The notes below the pieces were generated by a model that worked only from the letters and a program-made list of their open reading frames with translations, searched no databases and had not been told where the DNA came from. This document shows positions 24,314 through 34,020 of a stretch of DNA of 64,000 bases, one piece after another. This DNA is from JAAYDI01 sp052034005 (lineage in GTDB: Bacteria > Planctomycetota > Planctomycetia > Pirellulales > Pirellulaceae): assembly GCA_052034005.1 (NCBI GenBank), contig JBPOJB010000019.1, forward strand, positions 1 to 64,000. The letters are read 5' to 3'. The translations under genes were made by a program, and so were the position numbers. The number at the start of each line of letters is the position of its first letter. The stretch's first letter is position 1.

Positions 24314-27271
24314 ATGAGAGTCAACCATCGTATCGTGTCGTGCATCTGGCTGGGGCTGGTCTGGGTCTTCAGCGGGTCGGCCGGTGTGGTCCCTGCGAGC
24401 GCGCAGGAGGCGCCGGTCACAGTCACCCAGCTGCGCTGCGAATACCGCGTCAATCCGCTGGGCATCGACCAGCCGCGGCCGCGGTTGAGCTGGCAGCTCG
24501 AATCCCCGCTGCGCGGCGTCACGCAGACGGCCTATCGGATCCTCGTGGCGTCCCAGCCGCAATTGCTGGCCGAAGGCAAGGGCGACCTGTGGGACTCGGG
24601 GGACGTGGCCAGCGACGAGACGGTCAACATCGAATACGACGGCCGGCCGTTGCCGTCGCGCGCGCGCTGTTACTGGCAAGTGCACGTTCGGGCCCTGGCC
24701 GGCGAGCCTCGCGAGGTGAAGTCCGATATCGCCCACTGGTCCATGGGGCTGCTCCACCCCGACGATTGGCAGGCGCAGTACATCAGCTACCGGGATGACT
24801 CGCCCGTGTTCAAGGATCCGGACAGCCTGTTCCTGCCGCCCGCGTGCCAGTACCGCAAGTCGTTCGCGGCCAGGCAGGGCGCGGTGACACGCGCCACGAT
24901 CTACGCCACGGCGCTGGGGATCTACGAGCTGCACCTGAACGGGCAGCGGGTCGGTGACGCGTGGTTCGCGCCGGGTTGGACGGACTACCGGCAGCGTGCC
25001 TACTACCAGACCTACGATGTCACGCCGCTGGTCAAGTCCGGCGAGAACGCGTTGGGCGCGTGGGTGGCCGACGGCTGGTACAGCGGCTATTTGGGATTCG
25101 GATTGCTGACGGGCATCGGCACCGAACGGATCGGCCGGTACACCTACGGCAAGACGCCCTCGATCATGGCCCAGCTGGAAATCGAGTACGCCGACGGGAC
25201 GCGCGATGTCGTGGCCACCGATCCGTCCTGGAAGGTGACGACCAAGGGGCCGATCCAGGAGGCCGACTTCCTGATGGGCGAGTATTACGACGCCCGCCGT
25301 GAATTGGCGGGTTGGTCTGATCCTCGTTTTGACGACCGCGATTGGGATGCGGCGATCCCGGCCGCCGACAACGGCCACCCGACGGCCACGTTCTACGAGT
25401 TCGCGAACGCGTCGCAGCCCGGTGGCAAGCCCGAGGTCAAGGGTCGCGAAATCGATCTGGGGTTCACGCCGCCGCGTCTCGAGTCGTTCCCCGGCCTGCC
25501 GGTACGCGTGACCGAGCAGATCGTGCCGGTCGACGTCAAGGAGCCGGAGGCGGGCAAGTACCTTTTCAACCTGGGCCAGAACATCGCCGGCGTCATACGG
25601 CTCGAAGTCCGAGGGTCTGCCGGCCAGGTCATCACGCTGCGCTATGGTGAGATGCTGTATCCCGACGGCCGGCTGATGACCGAGAACCTGCGCAAGGCGC
25701 GCGCCATCGACCACTACGTGCTGCGGGGCGACCCGCAAGGCGAGACCTATGTGCCGCGCTTCACGTTCCACGGCTTCCAGTATGTGGAAGCGACGGTGGA
25801 GGGCGGCGCGCAGCTCGCCGCGCCGCCGCAGGTGACCGGCCTGGTGCTGCACTCCGACACGCCCTTGGTCAGCGCCTTCGCCTGCTCGGACCCGATGGTC
25901 AACCGGCTGTTCCAGAACGTGCTCTACACGCAGCGGGCGAATTTCATCGATCTGCCCACCGATTGCCCGCAGCGCGACGAGCGGTTCGGCTGGACGGGCG
26001 ACGCTCAGGTGTACGTGGGCACCGCCACGTACAACGCCGACGTGGCCGCGTTCTACACCAAGTGGCTCCGGGAACTGATGGAAGCGCAACGGCCCAGCGG
26101 CGCATTTCCCGGCTACGCGCCTTACCCGTTCCAGCACGGCTGGGACTTCGGTACGGCGTGGGCCGACGCCGGTGTGATCTGCCCCTGGACCATCTGGCAG
26201 GCCTACGGCGACACGCGGATCATCGAGGCGTGCTGGGAGCCCATGACACGGTTCCTCCAATGGCGCCAGCGCACCAGCCGCGACCACCTCGGCATCGTCC
26301 ACGGCAATGAATGGGGTGACTGGCTGGCCCAAGGCGCAGCCACGCCGCTCGACTACATCGACACCATCTACTTCGCCGTCTCCTCACGCCTCATGGCGGA
26401 CATGGCCGCGGCGATCAACAAGCCGCATGAGGCGACCGCCTACCGGGACGAGTTCGAGCAGATCAAGGCGGCCTTCAACAAGAAGTACGTCCGCAGCGAC
26501 GGCACGTTGAGCGTCGATACCCAGACCGCCTACGCGCTCGCGCTCTATGCCGACCTGATCCCGGAACCGCTGCGCGAGCAGACCGGCCGGAAACTGGCCG
26601 AGATGATCCACCGCAACGGCGACCGGATGTCCACCGGGTTCCTGGGCACGCGGCCGTTGCTGCCGGTCCTCTCCGCCGTCGGCCAACACGATCTGGCCGT
26701 GTTCCTGTTCCAAAGCCGCACCTTCCCCTCGTGGGGCTACGAGGTGGAACAGGGCGCCACGACGATCTGGGAGCGGTGGGACAGCTACACCAAAGAAGAC
26801 GGGTTCGGCCGACACAACGCCGCCATGAACTCGTTTTCGCACTACGCCTTCGGCGCCGTCTGCGAATGGATGTTCCGCACCTTGGCCGGCATCGAATCGG
26901 ACGGCACGGGGTTCCGGAAAATCACGATCCGCCCCATGCCTCCCTCGCCGGACAGCAACCCGCAGCGTGCGCCGATCGACTGGGTGATGGCGACCCATAT
27001 CTGCGTGCGCGGGCAGATCGACAGCAGTTGGCAGCTGGACGGCCAGCAGTTCGAGCTGGAGATCACCATCCCGGCCAACACGACCGCCACCGTATTCGTG
27101 CCCGCGCGCGACGCCGACAGCCTGCGAGAGAGCGGCACACCGATCTCGGAGGTCCAGGATGTCAAGTTGCTGCGCATGGAAGGCGACCGAGCCGTCCTGG
27201 AAGTCGGCTCCGGCAGCTACCAATTCAACTCGTTGTGGTCCGGGGACTCGATGAAGCAAAGGACGCCGTGA
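24314..27271 (+). CDS. Alpha-L-rhamnosidase, GH78, secreted
   Basis: A 985-residue inverting glycosidase releasing terminal alpha-L-rhamnose. The start at 24314 gives signal peptide MRVNHRIVSCIWLGLVWVF, cut near PASAQ. The domain order is that of GH78: an N-terminal fibronectin-like strand region beginning LRCEYRVNPLGIDQPRPRLS, a rhamnosidase N-domain (YATALGIYELHLNGQRVGD), a concanavalin-like domain, the (alpha/alpha)6 catalytic barrel, and a C-terminal beta-sandwich. The catalytic acid region is DCPQRDERFGWTGDAQVY, with the conserved D, E and D. WDFGTAWADAG and GATTIWERWDSY belong to the barrel; the Glu in the latter is the likely base. A terminator follows directly. Confidence 0.95.
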   Translation: MRVNHRIVSCIWLGLVWVFSGSAGVVPASAQEAPVTVTQLRCEYRVNPLGIDQPRPRLSWQLESPLRGVTQTAYRILVASQPQLLAEGKGDLWDSGDVASDETVNIEYDGRPLPSRARCYWQVHVRALAGEPREVKSDIAHWSMGLLHPDDWQAQYISYRDDSPVFKDPDSLFLPPACQYRKSFAARQGAVTRATIYATALGIYELHLNGQRVGDAWFAPGWTDYRQRAYYQTYDVTPLVKSGENALGAWVADGWYSGYLGFGLLTGIGTERIGRYTYGKTPSIMAQLEIEYADGTRDVVATDPSWKVTTKGPIQEADFLMGEYYDARRELAGWSDPRFDDRDWDAAIPAADNGHPTATFYEFANASQPGGKPEVKGREIDLGFTPPRLESFPGLPVRVTEQIVPVDVKEPEAGKYLFNLGQNIAGVIRLEVRGSAGQVITLRYGEMLYPDGRLMTENLRKARAIDHYVLRGDPQGETYVPRFTFHGFQYVEATVEGGAQLAAPPQVTGLVLHSDTPLVSAFACSDPMVNRLFQNVLYTQRANFIDLPTDCPQRDERFGWTGDAQVYVGTATYNADVAAFYTKWLRELMEAQRPSGAFPGYAPYPFQHGWDFGTAWADAGVICPWTIWQAYGDTRIIEACWEPMTRFLQWRQRTSRDHLGIVHGNEWGDWLAQGAATPLDYIDTIYFAVSSRLMADMAAAINKPHEATAYRDEFEQIKAAFNKKYVRSDGTLSVDTQTAYALALYADLIPEPLREQTGRKLAEMIHRNGDRMSTGFLGTRPLLPVLSAVGQHDLAVFLFQSRTFPSWGYEVEQGATTIWERWDSYTKEDGFGRHNAAMNSFSHYAFGAVCEWMFRTLAGIESDGTGFRKITIRPMPPSPDSNPQRAPIDWVMATHICVRGQIDSSWQLDGQQFELEITIPANTTATVFVPARDADSLRESGTPISEVQDVKLLRMEGDRAVLEVGSGSYQFNSLWSGDSMKQRTP

Positions 27272-27275
27272 TTCT

Positions 27276-27313
27276 CGCGGTCAGGCCGCTTTTGCCAGAC
27301 CGCGCTTTTCTTT
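27276..27313 (+). terminator. Rho-independent terminator after the rhamnosidase gene
   Basis: CGCGGTC (27276-27282) pairs with GACCGCG (27298-27304); an inner GGC/GCC pair extends the stem, and CTTTTCTTT follows. It begins five bases after the GH78 stop codon. This is the clearest intrinsic terminator in the window. Confidence 0.65.
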
Positions 27314-27346
27314 CCAGCCAGACAGGTCAATCCACTGGAGCCAGCC

Positions 27347-27586
27347 ATGCCCCGATCCGCAGTTGCCCTCATCGTCAGCGCCATGGCCACCGCCGCCGTT
27401 TCGGCCGAAGACGGCGGGCCGCCGCCCGGCACCGAATTCACGGTGCGACCGATCGGCCATATCAAGAAAGCAGACGATCGCACGTGGATTGTGCTCGACA
27501 AGCAGTTGAGCAAGGTGCTGGCGGTCAGTACCGGTAAGGCGTCGGCGGCCTACTCCACTACTCGGGCGTTGATCCAGTCGGCGTGA
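27347..27586 (+). pseudogene. Truncated exported TrmO/TsaA-like protein
   Basis: A 79-codon frame begins with a signal peptide (MPRSAVALIVSAMATAAVSA) and then FTVRPIGHIKKADDRTWIVL-DKQ. This matches the opening of the TsaA/TrmO fold (PIG-x-hydrophobic-KKDGRT-x-hydrophobic-LD), a SAM-dependent tRNA methyltransferase family that, as I recall, has secreted relatives in planctomycetes. About 30 residues into the domain the similarity stops, and the remaining frame runs antisense into the 3' end of the NPCBM gene. The core with the SAM-binding residues is absent. I infer that a rearrangement joined the 5' end of this gene to the end of the convergent operon. Confidence 0.6.
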
Positions 27587-28965
27587 TCCCACTGGTCCGC
27601 GCGATCGGCCCAGTCGACGATCAGGGCGATGCGTTGTGCGCGGTGCAGATCGACGCGGATGGCCGTCGCGGGCTGGCCGCCGCGCACGATCGGGCTCTCG
27701 TAGGCCACCTGCCACTGCTGAGCCTCCGCCTGTTCAGAGTCGCTCGCGCCGCCTGGTCCTCCGGCCGCTTCGCCTCCCAGCGTGTACACGCGAAAGATCA
27801 CGCTGCCTTCGCGTCCCGCGCGCTGGTCGATGGCCAGTTCGGCGTGCAGCTGGCGGTACTTGCCGCCTGTTTCATAGGCCAGGCTGGCACTGCTGTGCAT
27901 GCCCAGCCCCTTGGACCAGACATGGCCGGCACACCGCAATCGGCCGCCGTCCACGCTGCGATCGCGCTGGTAGGGCCAGGGCAGATCGAGAAACGGTATG
28001 TGCCGGTAGCCCAGCGGCTCGAGGTCGGATAGGTAGGTCACGGCGGCGTGGAGCGGCTGCAGCATCACGACGGTGTCCCACGGGTCACCGGCCGGCGACG
28101 CAAACGGCTCGGTGACCAGCCGCGGGCCGGCGACGGTATCGAATTCCAGCGTCCGTTCGGTGCGCCGCATGGCCCGGACGCGGAGCAAGCTACCGTCGCT
28201 CAGGCCCACCATCAGTGGATCGGCATCGCCGGCCGCGGGAGGGCCCGCCGACCCGGGCGCGAGCAGCACGCCCACCACGCGATCCAGCGGCACTTCCACC
28301 GGCTTCGCGCTGCCGCTGGACTGCCAGTAGATGCGCGCCATCTGGCGCGCGCCGGCGTCTGGCTGGATGACCTCCGGCAGGCGGCCGACCAGTTCGTCGC
28401 CGTTTTCCAACAGCAGGCGCTGATCCCGCCGAGCCGATTCCAGCGCGCGGAAGAGCAACTGGTCGCGCGCAAGCGGGTCGGCCGGCAGATGGAACAGGAT
28501 CGCTTGGACTGCTGAGCGCGGCAGGCGCGTCTCCTGCCAGATCCGGCCCGCGACCACCACGGCGTCGGCCTCGACACTCAATACGTCCGCGACCGCCACG
28601 CTGCCGTCCGCCAGGATCACCTGCGCCGCCTGGCTGCGCTCGCTGTAGGCGCCCCACACGACGAGTTCGCGCGGCGCCACCGTCCGCGGCCCCGAAGGCT
28701 CGGCAAACACGTACTCGCCCGCGGCGGTCACATCGTTGAGCACGGCCGTGAACGATCGGCCGTCGCGCAGGATACCGACCCCCGCGCCCAGGTCGGAAGC
28801 GTTCGCCCGATCGGCGAACATGAGGCTCGCCAGGCACCAGGCAGGGACGGCGATCAGCGCGGCGACCGCCGTCGGAAACGCCCGCCATGCGGGCTGCGAA
28901 CCCTCGGTCCGCGCCTGCCGCCCGCCCACCCGGATGCCTGTCGAAGCCACATCGGAGGATGCCAT
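27550..28965 (-). CDS. NPCBM/NEW2-domain protein with N-terminal membrane anchor
   Basis: A 471-residue exported protein. The start at 28965 (MASSDVASTG) leads to a hydrophobic segment at about residues 30-50 (AVAALIAVPAWCLASLMFA), a signal or anchor. The middle (residues 65-280) is a beta-rich region with repeated LxDGSxL elements (LADGSVAVADVL, LENGDELVGRL, LSDGSLLRVRAM). The C-terminal 140 residues are an NPCBM domain: RCAGHVWSKGLGMHSSASLAY, RQLHAELAIDQRAG, SVIFRVYT and ALIVDWADR. NPCBM domains bind carbohydrate in glycosidases, but this one has no catalytic domain. It is the last gene of the MoxR operon, 11 bp after the prenyltransferase-like gene, so it may bind a cell-envelope glycan. 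Confidence 0.82.
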   Translation of the reverse strand: MASSDVASTGIRVGGRQARTEGSQPAWRAFPTAVAALIAVPAWCLASLMFADRANASDLGAGVGILRDGRSFTAVLNDVTAAGEYVFAEPSGPRTVAPRELVVWGAYSERSQAAQVILADGSVAVADVLSVEADAVVVAGRIWQETRLPRSAVQAILFHLPADPLARDQLLFRALESARRDQRLLLENGDELVGRLPEVIQPDAGARQMARIYWQSSGSAKPVEVPLDRVVGVLLAPGSAGPPAAGDADPLMVGLSDGSLLRVRAMRRTERTLEFDTVAGPRLVTEPFASPAGDPWDTVVMLQPLHAAVTYLSDLEPLGYRHIPFLDLPWPYQRDRSVDGGRLRCAGHVWSKGLGMHSSASLAYETGGKYRQLHAELAIDQRAGREGSVIFRVYTLGGEAAGGPGGASDSEQAEAQQWQVAYESPIVRGGQPATAIRVDLHRAQRIALIVDWADRADQWDHADWINARVVE

Positions 28966-28976
28966 CGGATCACGTC

Positions 28977-30080
28977 TCAGCGTTGGAAAATGGGCAGGTA
29001 GTTGTCCGGCATCATGAGGATCAAGCAGGCCATGGCTGTGCCGTATTCGGGGCACACCTGATCGAACCAGGAGCCATCCTTCTTGCGGCGTTCCAGGAGC
29101 GTATCGCGGACGGCCGGGTAGTAGCGGGCCCAGTACTCGCCGCCCGCATGCCACATGGCTTGCGCCGCGTAGTAGTGCCCGTAGAAGAAGTGGTTCTCCA
29201 TGCCGGCCGCCGCCGGTTGGATACTATGTTGTTGGAGGTACTCCAGGCCGCGGCGGATCTCGTCGCCCTCGTAGATCCCCGCGCTGTACAAGGCCACGAC
29301 CCCGGCCGCTGAGCGGGGGAACTCGCTGACGCCGCCCGGCAACATGTAGGCGAACCCGCCGTCCGGGTTCTGGCAGCGCCGCACGTAATCGGTGCAGCGG
29401 TTGATCGTGTCGTTTCCCACGTAGATGCCGGCGTTCCGCGCGGCCCGCAGTGCCATGACCTCACAGATCGTCACGCTGATGTCCGCATCGCGCCGTTCCG
29501 GCTGATAACGCCAGCCGCCTTCATCGTTCTGGGTGTTGATGATGAGTTTGACTGCCTTGACGAGTTTCTTGCGCAGTTCCGGGTCGGGATAGGCCCCGTA
29601 CACTTCCGCCAGGAACAACGTGGCGAACCCATGCCCGTACATCGGGCCGCGACTGCCGCTCCCCGCCACGTTGATCAGCCCGCTGTCGTCCACGTGCGCC
29701 AGCAGGTACTCTATGCACCGGTTGATCTGCCGCCCGTACGGACCGCGTCCCGGCGCGCTGCCGCTGGCCAGGAAGGCGAGCCCGACCAGGCCGACGATCG
29801 CCGCATCACGGCGGTAACCATCGGCGCCCATGCTTCCATCCGGGTTCTGGTGGGCGGCCAGATACTCCAGACCTTCCCGAATCGCCTGCTTGGTCTCCGC
29901 GGTCTGCATGGTCGCGCCCGCGCGCTCGTCGGCCGATTCCTGCGCCGCCGATGCACCGGGCCCGAACGTGACGCCGCAGACTGCGGCCAGCGATGCCGCG
30001 AGGAATCGCCGCCGATCAGCGCCCGCGGGGCGCCGCGACGATGCGCGCTCGCCGAGTATCGTTCGAACAGTTGCTGTCAC
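28977..30080 (-). CDS. Prenyltransferase/squalene-cyclase-repeat protein, Tat-type leader
   Basis: A 367-residue alpha/alpha-toroid protein. The leader GADRRRFLAASLAAVCGVTF is Tat-like. Four or five repeats of the terpene-cyclase/prenyltransferase type follow: LEYLAAHQNPDGSMG, INRCIEYLLAHVDDSGLINV, IINTQNDEGGWRYQP and YVRRCQNPDGGFAYM, each with the Q-x-x-DGG turn. The DxDD motif of squalene-hopene cyclases is not present, and the protein is about half their length, so it is probably not a cyclase. Such short exported repeat proteins recur in planctomycete MoxR operons with unknown function. It is translated 11 bp before the NPCBM gene and 58 bp after the large coiled-coil gene. Confidence 0.85.
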   Translation of the reverse strand: MTATVRTILGERASSRRPAGADRRRFLAASLAAVCGVTFGPGASAAQESADERAGATMQTAETKQAIREGLEYLAAHQNPDGSMGADGYRRDAAIVGLVGLAFLASGSAPGRGPYGRQINRCIEYLLAHVDDSGLINVAGSGSRGPMYGHGFATLFLAEVYGAYPDPELRKKLVKAVKLIINTQNDEGGWRYQPERRDADISVTICEVMALRAARNAGIYVGNDTINRCTDYVRRCQNPDGGFAYMLPGGVSEFPRSAAGVVALYSAGIYEGDEIRRGLEYLQQHSIQPAAAGMENHFFYGHYYAAQAMWHAGGEYWARYYPAVRDTLLERRKKDGSWFDQVCPEYGTAMACLILMMPDNYLPIFQR

Positions 30081-30138
30081 GAGGGTTGTACACCTGTTGT
30101 TCGGACGCTGCCTGCGCGTCCGGTTGTCGTTCCCGCAC

Positions 30139-33100
30139 TCACCGCCTGGTCTCGCGCTCCTCCGCCATGCGTCGATAGTAGTCTTCGATCAAGTTGCGGT
30201 ACTGGGGCAGGAACTCGATCGCGCCGGCGTTCTGAATCTGGCGCCGGAACCGTTCCGGCAAATGGCCCCAGACTTCACCCATCGCACGCTGCACGGTCCC
30301 AGCGCTGTCATCCGCCGGGCTCGCCTGCTGTGCGCCGCTCGCGCTGTCTTTGGCCGCTTCCTGCCCGCCGGTGCGCTGGTCGTCCTGTTCCGGCTGCGCC
30401 TGGCTCGACGCCTGCTGCCGGGCTTGGCTCCGGCCTTGGGACGCCAACTGGTCGATCAGGTTCGACAGTTCGGCCACAATCTGCCTCTGTTCGGATTGAG
30501 TCGTTTCCGACGTGTCGCGTTGCGCCAGCCGTTGCGCGACATCTCGCATCCGCAGGTTCACGCGCTGGAGCGGGTCGCCGGACGCCCCACTCGACTCGGG
30601 CGCGACAGAGATCCCGGTGCCGTTGTCATCCGCGGCCCGCTGGGCGTCCGGCGATCGGCGGGGCGCCGTGCCGCGCGGCAGGCCCTCCAGCAGCCGCTGG
30701 TCGATCGACTCGGCCGGCCCGTTGGGCACCGGCTCGCGACGGTCCGGCGGATCATTCGCCGGCGGCGTCTGGGCGGCGGCTCCGGGCTGCGAGTCCGAGG
30801 CCTGCAACTGCTGGACGAGATCGGCCAAGGCGGACTGCCGGCTCGTCAGCTCCTGTTGTTGCTCCACACGCGGTGCGCTCCAACCCTCGGCATCCCGCGA
30901 GACCTGATCGAGTGTCGTCGTGTGGCTGTTGAGCTCCTGCTGGAGGGCGCGGATCATTCTCAGCTGCACGAGCATGTACTGGTGATCCTCCGCCTGATCA
31001 CGCTCCGGCGACTCCGGTGTGTCCGGCGCGTCCGGCCGCGCCTCGTCGGGCTCGCGCGGTGGCGGCTGCTCGTCCCGCAGCACATCCAGCATTCGGGTCA
31101 ACGCGTCAATCACATTCTGCTGGTGACGCTGCGTGACCGGACCGGTGTCCTGCCGCTGCAGGCGTTCCGCCGCCTGGGCTGCCGCGTTGCCCGCATCACG
31201 CAGCGACATGGCGAGTGATCGCAGGTCCATGATCGTCTGTTGCAAGGTGTGCGCGTCCTGGCCCAGCGCCGCCTGCCGGGCGGCCAGTCGCTGCACCCTG
31301 TCGGTCCGGTCCTGCGAAGCGTGGTTCTCGTCCGGTCCCGCGTCCGGCTCCAGTTGTCGCGTTTCGGCGGCGAGCCGCTGTTGGCGGCCGCGCAACGCGG
31401 TGGCGGCCTGGAACAGCGCAGCGAGCCGTTCGTGATGTCGATAGGCCTGCGTGTCCTGCTGGCGATGGGCTAGGATGTCCTGCAATTCGCCCAGCCATTG
31501 GATGGCCTCGTCCTGCTGTTGCGTCGCCTGGCTCAACCGGTTGGCTTCCATCTCGTGCGCGGCATCTCGCATGTCGGCGCTGACGCCCGCCCGGCGCGCC
31601 ATCGTGATGGCGGCGTCCAGCGCGGCGGCCACTTGCGCGTCGTCCGCCGCCAGTTGCCGGCGCGTCGTGTCCATTCGGACCTCGAACCCATCGAAGCGCA
31701 GGGCGATGTCGTTCTGTTGTTCGGCCATCCGATACAGGGCGACGCGCTGCGAGTCGGTCAAGTCCCGCACATCTCGCGAAAACGTCTCCTGCCGCAGCGC
31801 CTCCGTCCGCTGACGCACCTCCACCTGCTCGCGGCGGAACCGGCCGACCTCTGTGGCCAGCCGCCGGTAGCTGTCCCACTGCGCCAGTTGACCGAGCATC
31901 TGCTCGAGCGCTCGGACCACCTGCTCCTGGCCGGCCGTCACGTCGCGGACCAGTTGCTCAAGCGGCTCGCGCAATGGGGTCGCGGCCGCCGCCGGGTGCT
32001 CGCCCTGCGCGCGCAGGGCTTCGCGGGCCAGCTTCAGCGCGTCGATCAGGCGATGCTCGATCCCGGGCAACGTGTTCTCGTTCAGCGCCCGGATGCCGGC
32101 GTGCAACGGCACGAGCCGGTCCATCGTCGCAGATCGCTCCAGACCGTTGCTCCGGAGGTCCTCGATCAGCGCGGCGACCTGCGTCTGGATCCCATCGCTC
32201 GGATGGCCCAGCCGCTGTTGGACCTGCCGCTGATTGAGTTCCGCGCCCTGGAGTTGGTCGATCTCGTCGCGGCTGAGCGCGCCCACTTCGCGCAGCGGGA
32301 CCGCGAGTTGGCTGGTCTGGCCGCGCGTCTGTTGCTGCTGCCGCGCCACCTCGGCGATCTGCGCCAGGATCTCCGCCTGCCGCTGGACGATCCGTTCCTC
32401 GTGCTGCTCGGCCGAGATAATGGTGATCGATCGCGCTGCGCTGGGGCCGTCCTGAGGACGGTAGTCGCTGGCGACCACACGGAAATCGAGCGTGGCGCCC
32501 GGCTCGAGATCGGCGAGCGACGCGAGGTCCCACGCGTAGCGCACGATCCGCTGCATGCCTTCCTCGTCTCGGCGCGCCGCCTGGTCCGATTCGGGCGCCA
32601 CCTGCGGCGGACCGTCCCAGAGCGGCACGACCTGCGGGCTCGCATCGGGCTGTCCCAGCCGCATGTACTGCAGCGCGATCGACCGGATCGCCAGATCGTC
32701 CTTCACGACAGCCTCCACGCAGACCGTTGCGCGCGGCGTCAGGAACAGGTCGGCCGCGGGCTGCTTGAGCGACACGGTGGGCGGCGCGTCGGCGATCGCC
32801 TCGACTTCCCACCGCTCCGGCACCCCGTTGTCCACGCCGTCGACGTCCACCAGCCGCAGCCCGTAGGACCCCGACTGGCTGATCTCCCAGACCGCCGGGC
32901 CGTCGTCCCCGAGCCGACACCCCATTCGATCCGCATCCAGACGCAGCGGAATGGTCCGTTCTCCGGCGACGGTGTCCGTTTCGAGCGTGGACGAGGTCAG
33001 GCGCTTGTCGACGCGGATGTGCAGCGTCACACGCGTGCCGCGGAGCGTCCGGAATCCGTCGGTGGCAGGCCGTGCAGCCAGCCCGGTGTAGGCGGGCGGC

Positions 33101-34014
33101 ACGAGCAGCAGCTCCTGGGTCACGATCCGCGCCGGCTCGACGACCTGCAGCTCATGCCACGCCATGTGCAGGTCGTCTCCGCCGGTCGCGCGGTAACGGA
33201 AACTGCGCATCACGCCATCGAGCCGGTGCGTGAGCTTGCGTCCCAGCGGCTGCATCCGGTACGTCTCGACCGCCCCCGGCTCGTCGCCTTCGTGCCAGTA
33301 GTGGATCTGAACCTGGTCCGGCAGCTGGCCGTTCGCGTCGACCAGTTCGACTTCAAAATCCTGCCCCGCCGCCAGGCGTGTCGGCGGATCGACAAACTCC
33401 AGCATGTGGCGGCGTGGCCAGGCGTCGGCACCCCACGGGACCAGCAGCCGTTTGGCAGCCAACGCCACGGACGGACCGTCGGCCAGGCTGGCGGCCAGCA
33501 CGACGGCCACCAGCGCGGCAGCGACGCACAGCGCGCGCAGGCTCTGCCGGCGGTCGAGACAGGCGGAAAAGTCCAGCGGCTGCGCGGCCACTTCCGCCTG
33601 CGCGATCACCGCGCGGCGCAGCTCGAGCGAGCCGGCTCGCGCGTCCGCCGCGTCCTGCACCCCAAACGCAATGGCGCTGGACAACAAGTCACCCAGACCG
33701 GGAAACCGCCCCTCGATCCGCTGGGCCGCCTGCAGATCGCTGCAGCGGTAGCGCCAGGCGGTCCCCAAGAAGCGAAATCCGCTCCAGACGGCAACCAGCC
33801 AGACCAGTCCGCAACAGATCAGCCGGATGCCCAGGTCCTGGAACCGGACGAGATAGTCGATCAGCCCGAGGCACAACACCGCCAGCACAATGGTCGCGAA
33901 GAACCAGCTGATGGCATACAGGCACACGAGCCCCCGGGCGCGCCGCGCAATCGCGCGCACACGCTGCCGTACATCCGCCATCGCTTCCCGTCGCACGTCA
34001 CCACTCATCGTCAC
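30139..34014 (-). CDS. Large membrane coiled-coil protein (DUF4175-like)
   Basis: A 1291-residue protein. The start is at 34014 (MTMSGDVRRE); a second ATG lies two codons later. Two transmembrane helices near residues 33-80 (LYAISWFFATIVLAVLCLGL, GLVWLVAVWSGF) enclose a short loop, and a third is near 165-182. Residues about 210-520 form Ig-like or beta-sandwich domains (LELVPPAYTG-type and VSLKQPAADLFLTPRATV). From about 530 to the end the protein is dominated by Q/R/A/E-rich heptads, a very long coiled coil, ending with QIQNAGAIEFLPQYRNLIED. The layout resembles DUF4175 proteins linked to BatA/MoxR clusters. It probably forms a periplasm-spanning scaffold for the VWA proteins encoded just upstream (6 bp gap). 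No enzyme motif is seen. Confidence 0.8.
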   Translation of the reverse strand: MTMSGDVRREAMADVRQRVRAIARRARGLVCLYAISWFFATIVLAVLCLGLIDYLVRFQDLGIRLICCGLVWLVAVWSGFRFLGTAWRYRCSDLQAAQRIEGRFPGLGDLLSSAIAFGVQDAADARAGSLELRRAVIAQAEVAAQPLDFSACLDRRQSLRALCVAAALVAVVLAASLADGPSVALAAKRLLVPWGADAWPRRHMLEFVDPPTRLAAGQDFEVELVDANGQLPDQVQIHYWHEGDEPGAVETYRMQPLGRKLTHRLDGVMRSFRYRATGGDDLHMAWHELQVVEPARIVTQELLLVPPAYTGLAARPATDGFRTLRGTRVTLHIRVDKRLTSSTLETDTVAGERTIPLRLDADRMGCRLGDDGPAVWEISQSGSYGLRLVDVDGVDNGVPERWEVEAIADAPPTVSLKQPAADLFLTPRATVCVEAVVKDDLAIRSIALQYMRLGQPDASPQVVPLWDGPPQVAPESDQAARRDEEGMQRIVRYAWDLASLADLEPGATLDFRVVASDYRPQDGPSAARSITIISAEQHEERIVQRQAEILAQIAEVARQQQQTRGQTSQLAVPLREVGALSRDEIDQLQGAELNQRQVQQRLGHPSDGIQTQVAALIEDLRSNGLERSATMDRLVPLHAGIRALNENTLPGIEHRLIDALKLAREALRAQGEHPAAAATPLREPLEQLVRDVTAGQEQVVRALEQMLGQLAQWDSYRRLATEVGRFRREQVEVRQRTEALRQETFSRDVRDLTDSQRVALYRMAEQQNDIALRFDGFEVRMDTTRRQLAADDAQVAAALDAAITMARRAGVSADMRDAAHEMEANRLSQATQQQDEAIQWLGELQDILAHRQQDTQAYRHHERLAALFQAATALRGRQQRLAAETRQLEPDAGPDENHASQDRTDRVQRLAARQAALGQDAHTLQQTIMDLRSLAMSLRDAGNAAAQAAERLQRQDTGPVTQRHQQNVIDALTRMLDVLRDEQPPPREPDEARPDAPDTPESPERDQAEDHQYMLVQLRMIRALQQELNSHTTTLDQVSRDAEGWSAPRVEQQQELTSRQSALADLVQQLQASDSQPGAAAQTPPANDPPDRREPVPNGPAESIDQRLLEGLPRGTAPRRSPDAQRAADDNGTGISVAPESSGASGDPLQRVNLRMRDVAQRLAQRDTSETTQSEQRQIVAELSNLIDQLASQGRSQARQQASSQAQPEQDDQRTGGQEAAKDSASGAQQASPADDSAGTVQRAMGEVWGHLPERFRRQIQNAGAIEFLPQYRNLIEDYYRRMAEERETRR

Positions 34015-34020
34015 ATTATA

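Noticed and set aside
24140..26332. 730-codon minus-strand frame opposite the rhamnosidase gene
   Set aside because: Shadow of GH78; the plus strand has a signal peptide, all catalytic motifs and a terminator.
28977..30080. Squalene-hopene cyclase
   Set aside because: Only half the family length and lacks the DxDD motif; the repeats alone do not support cyclase activity.
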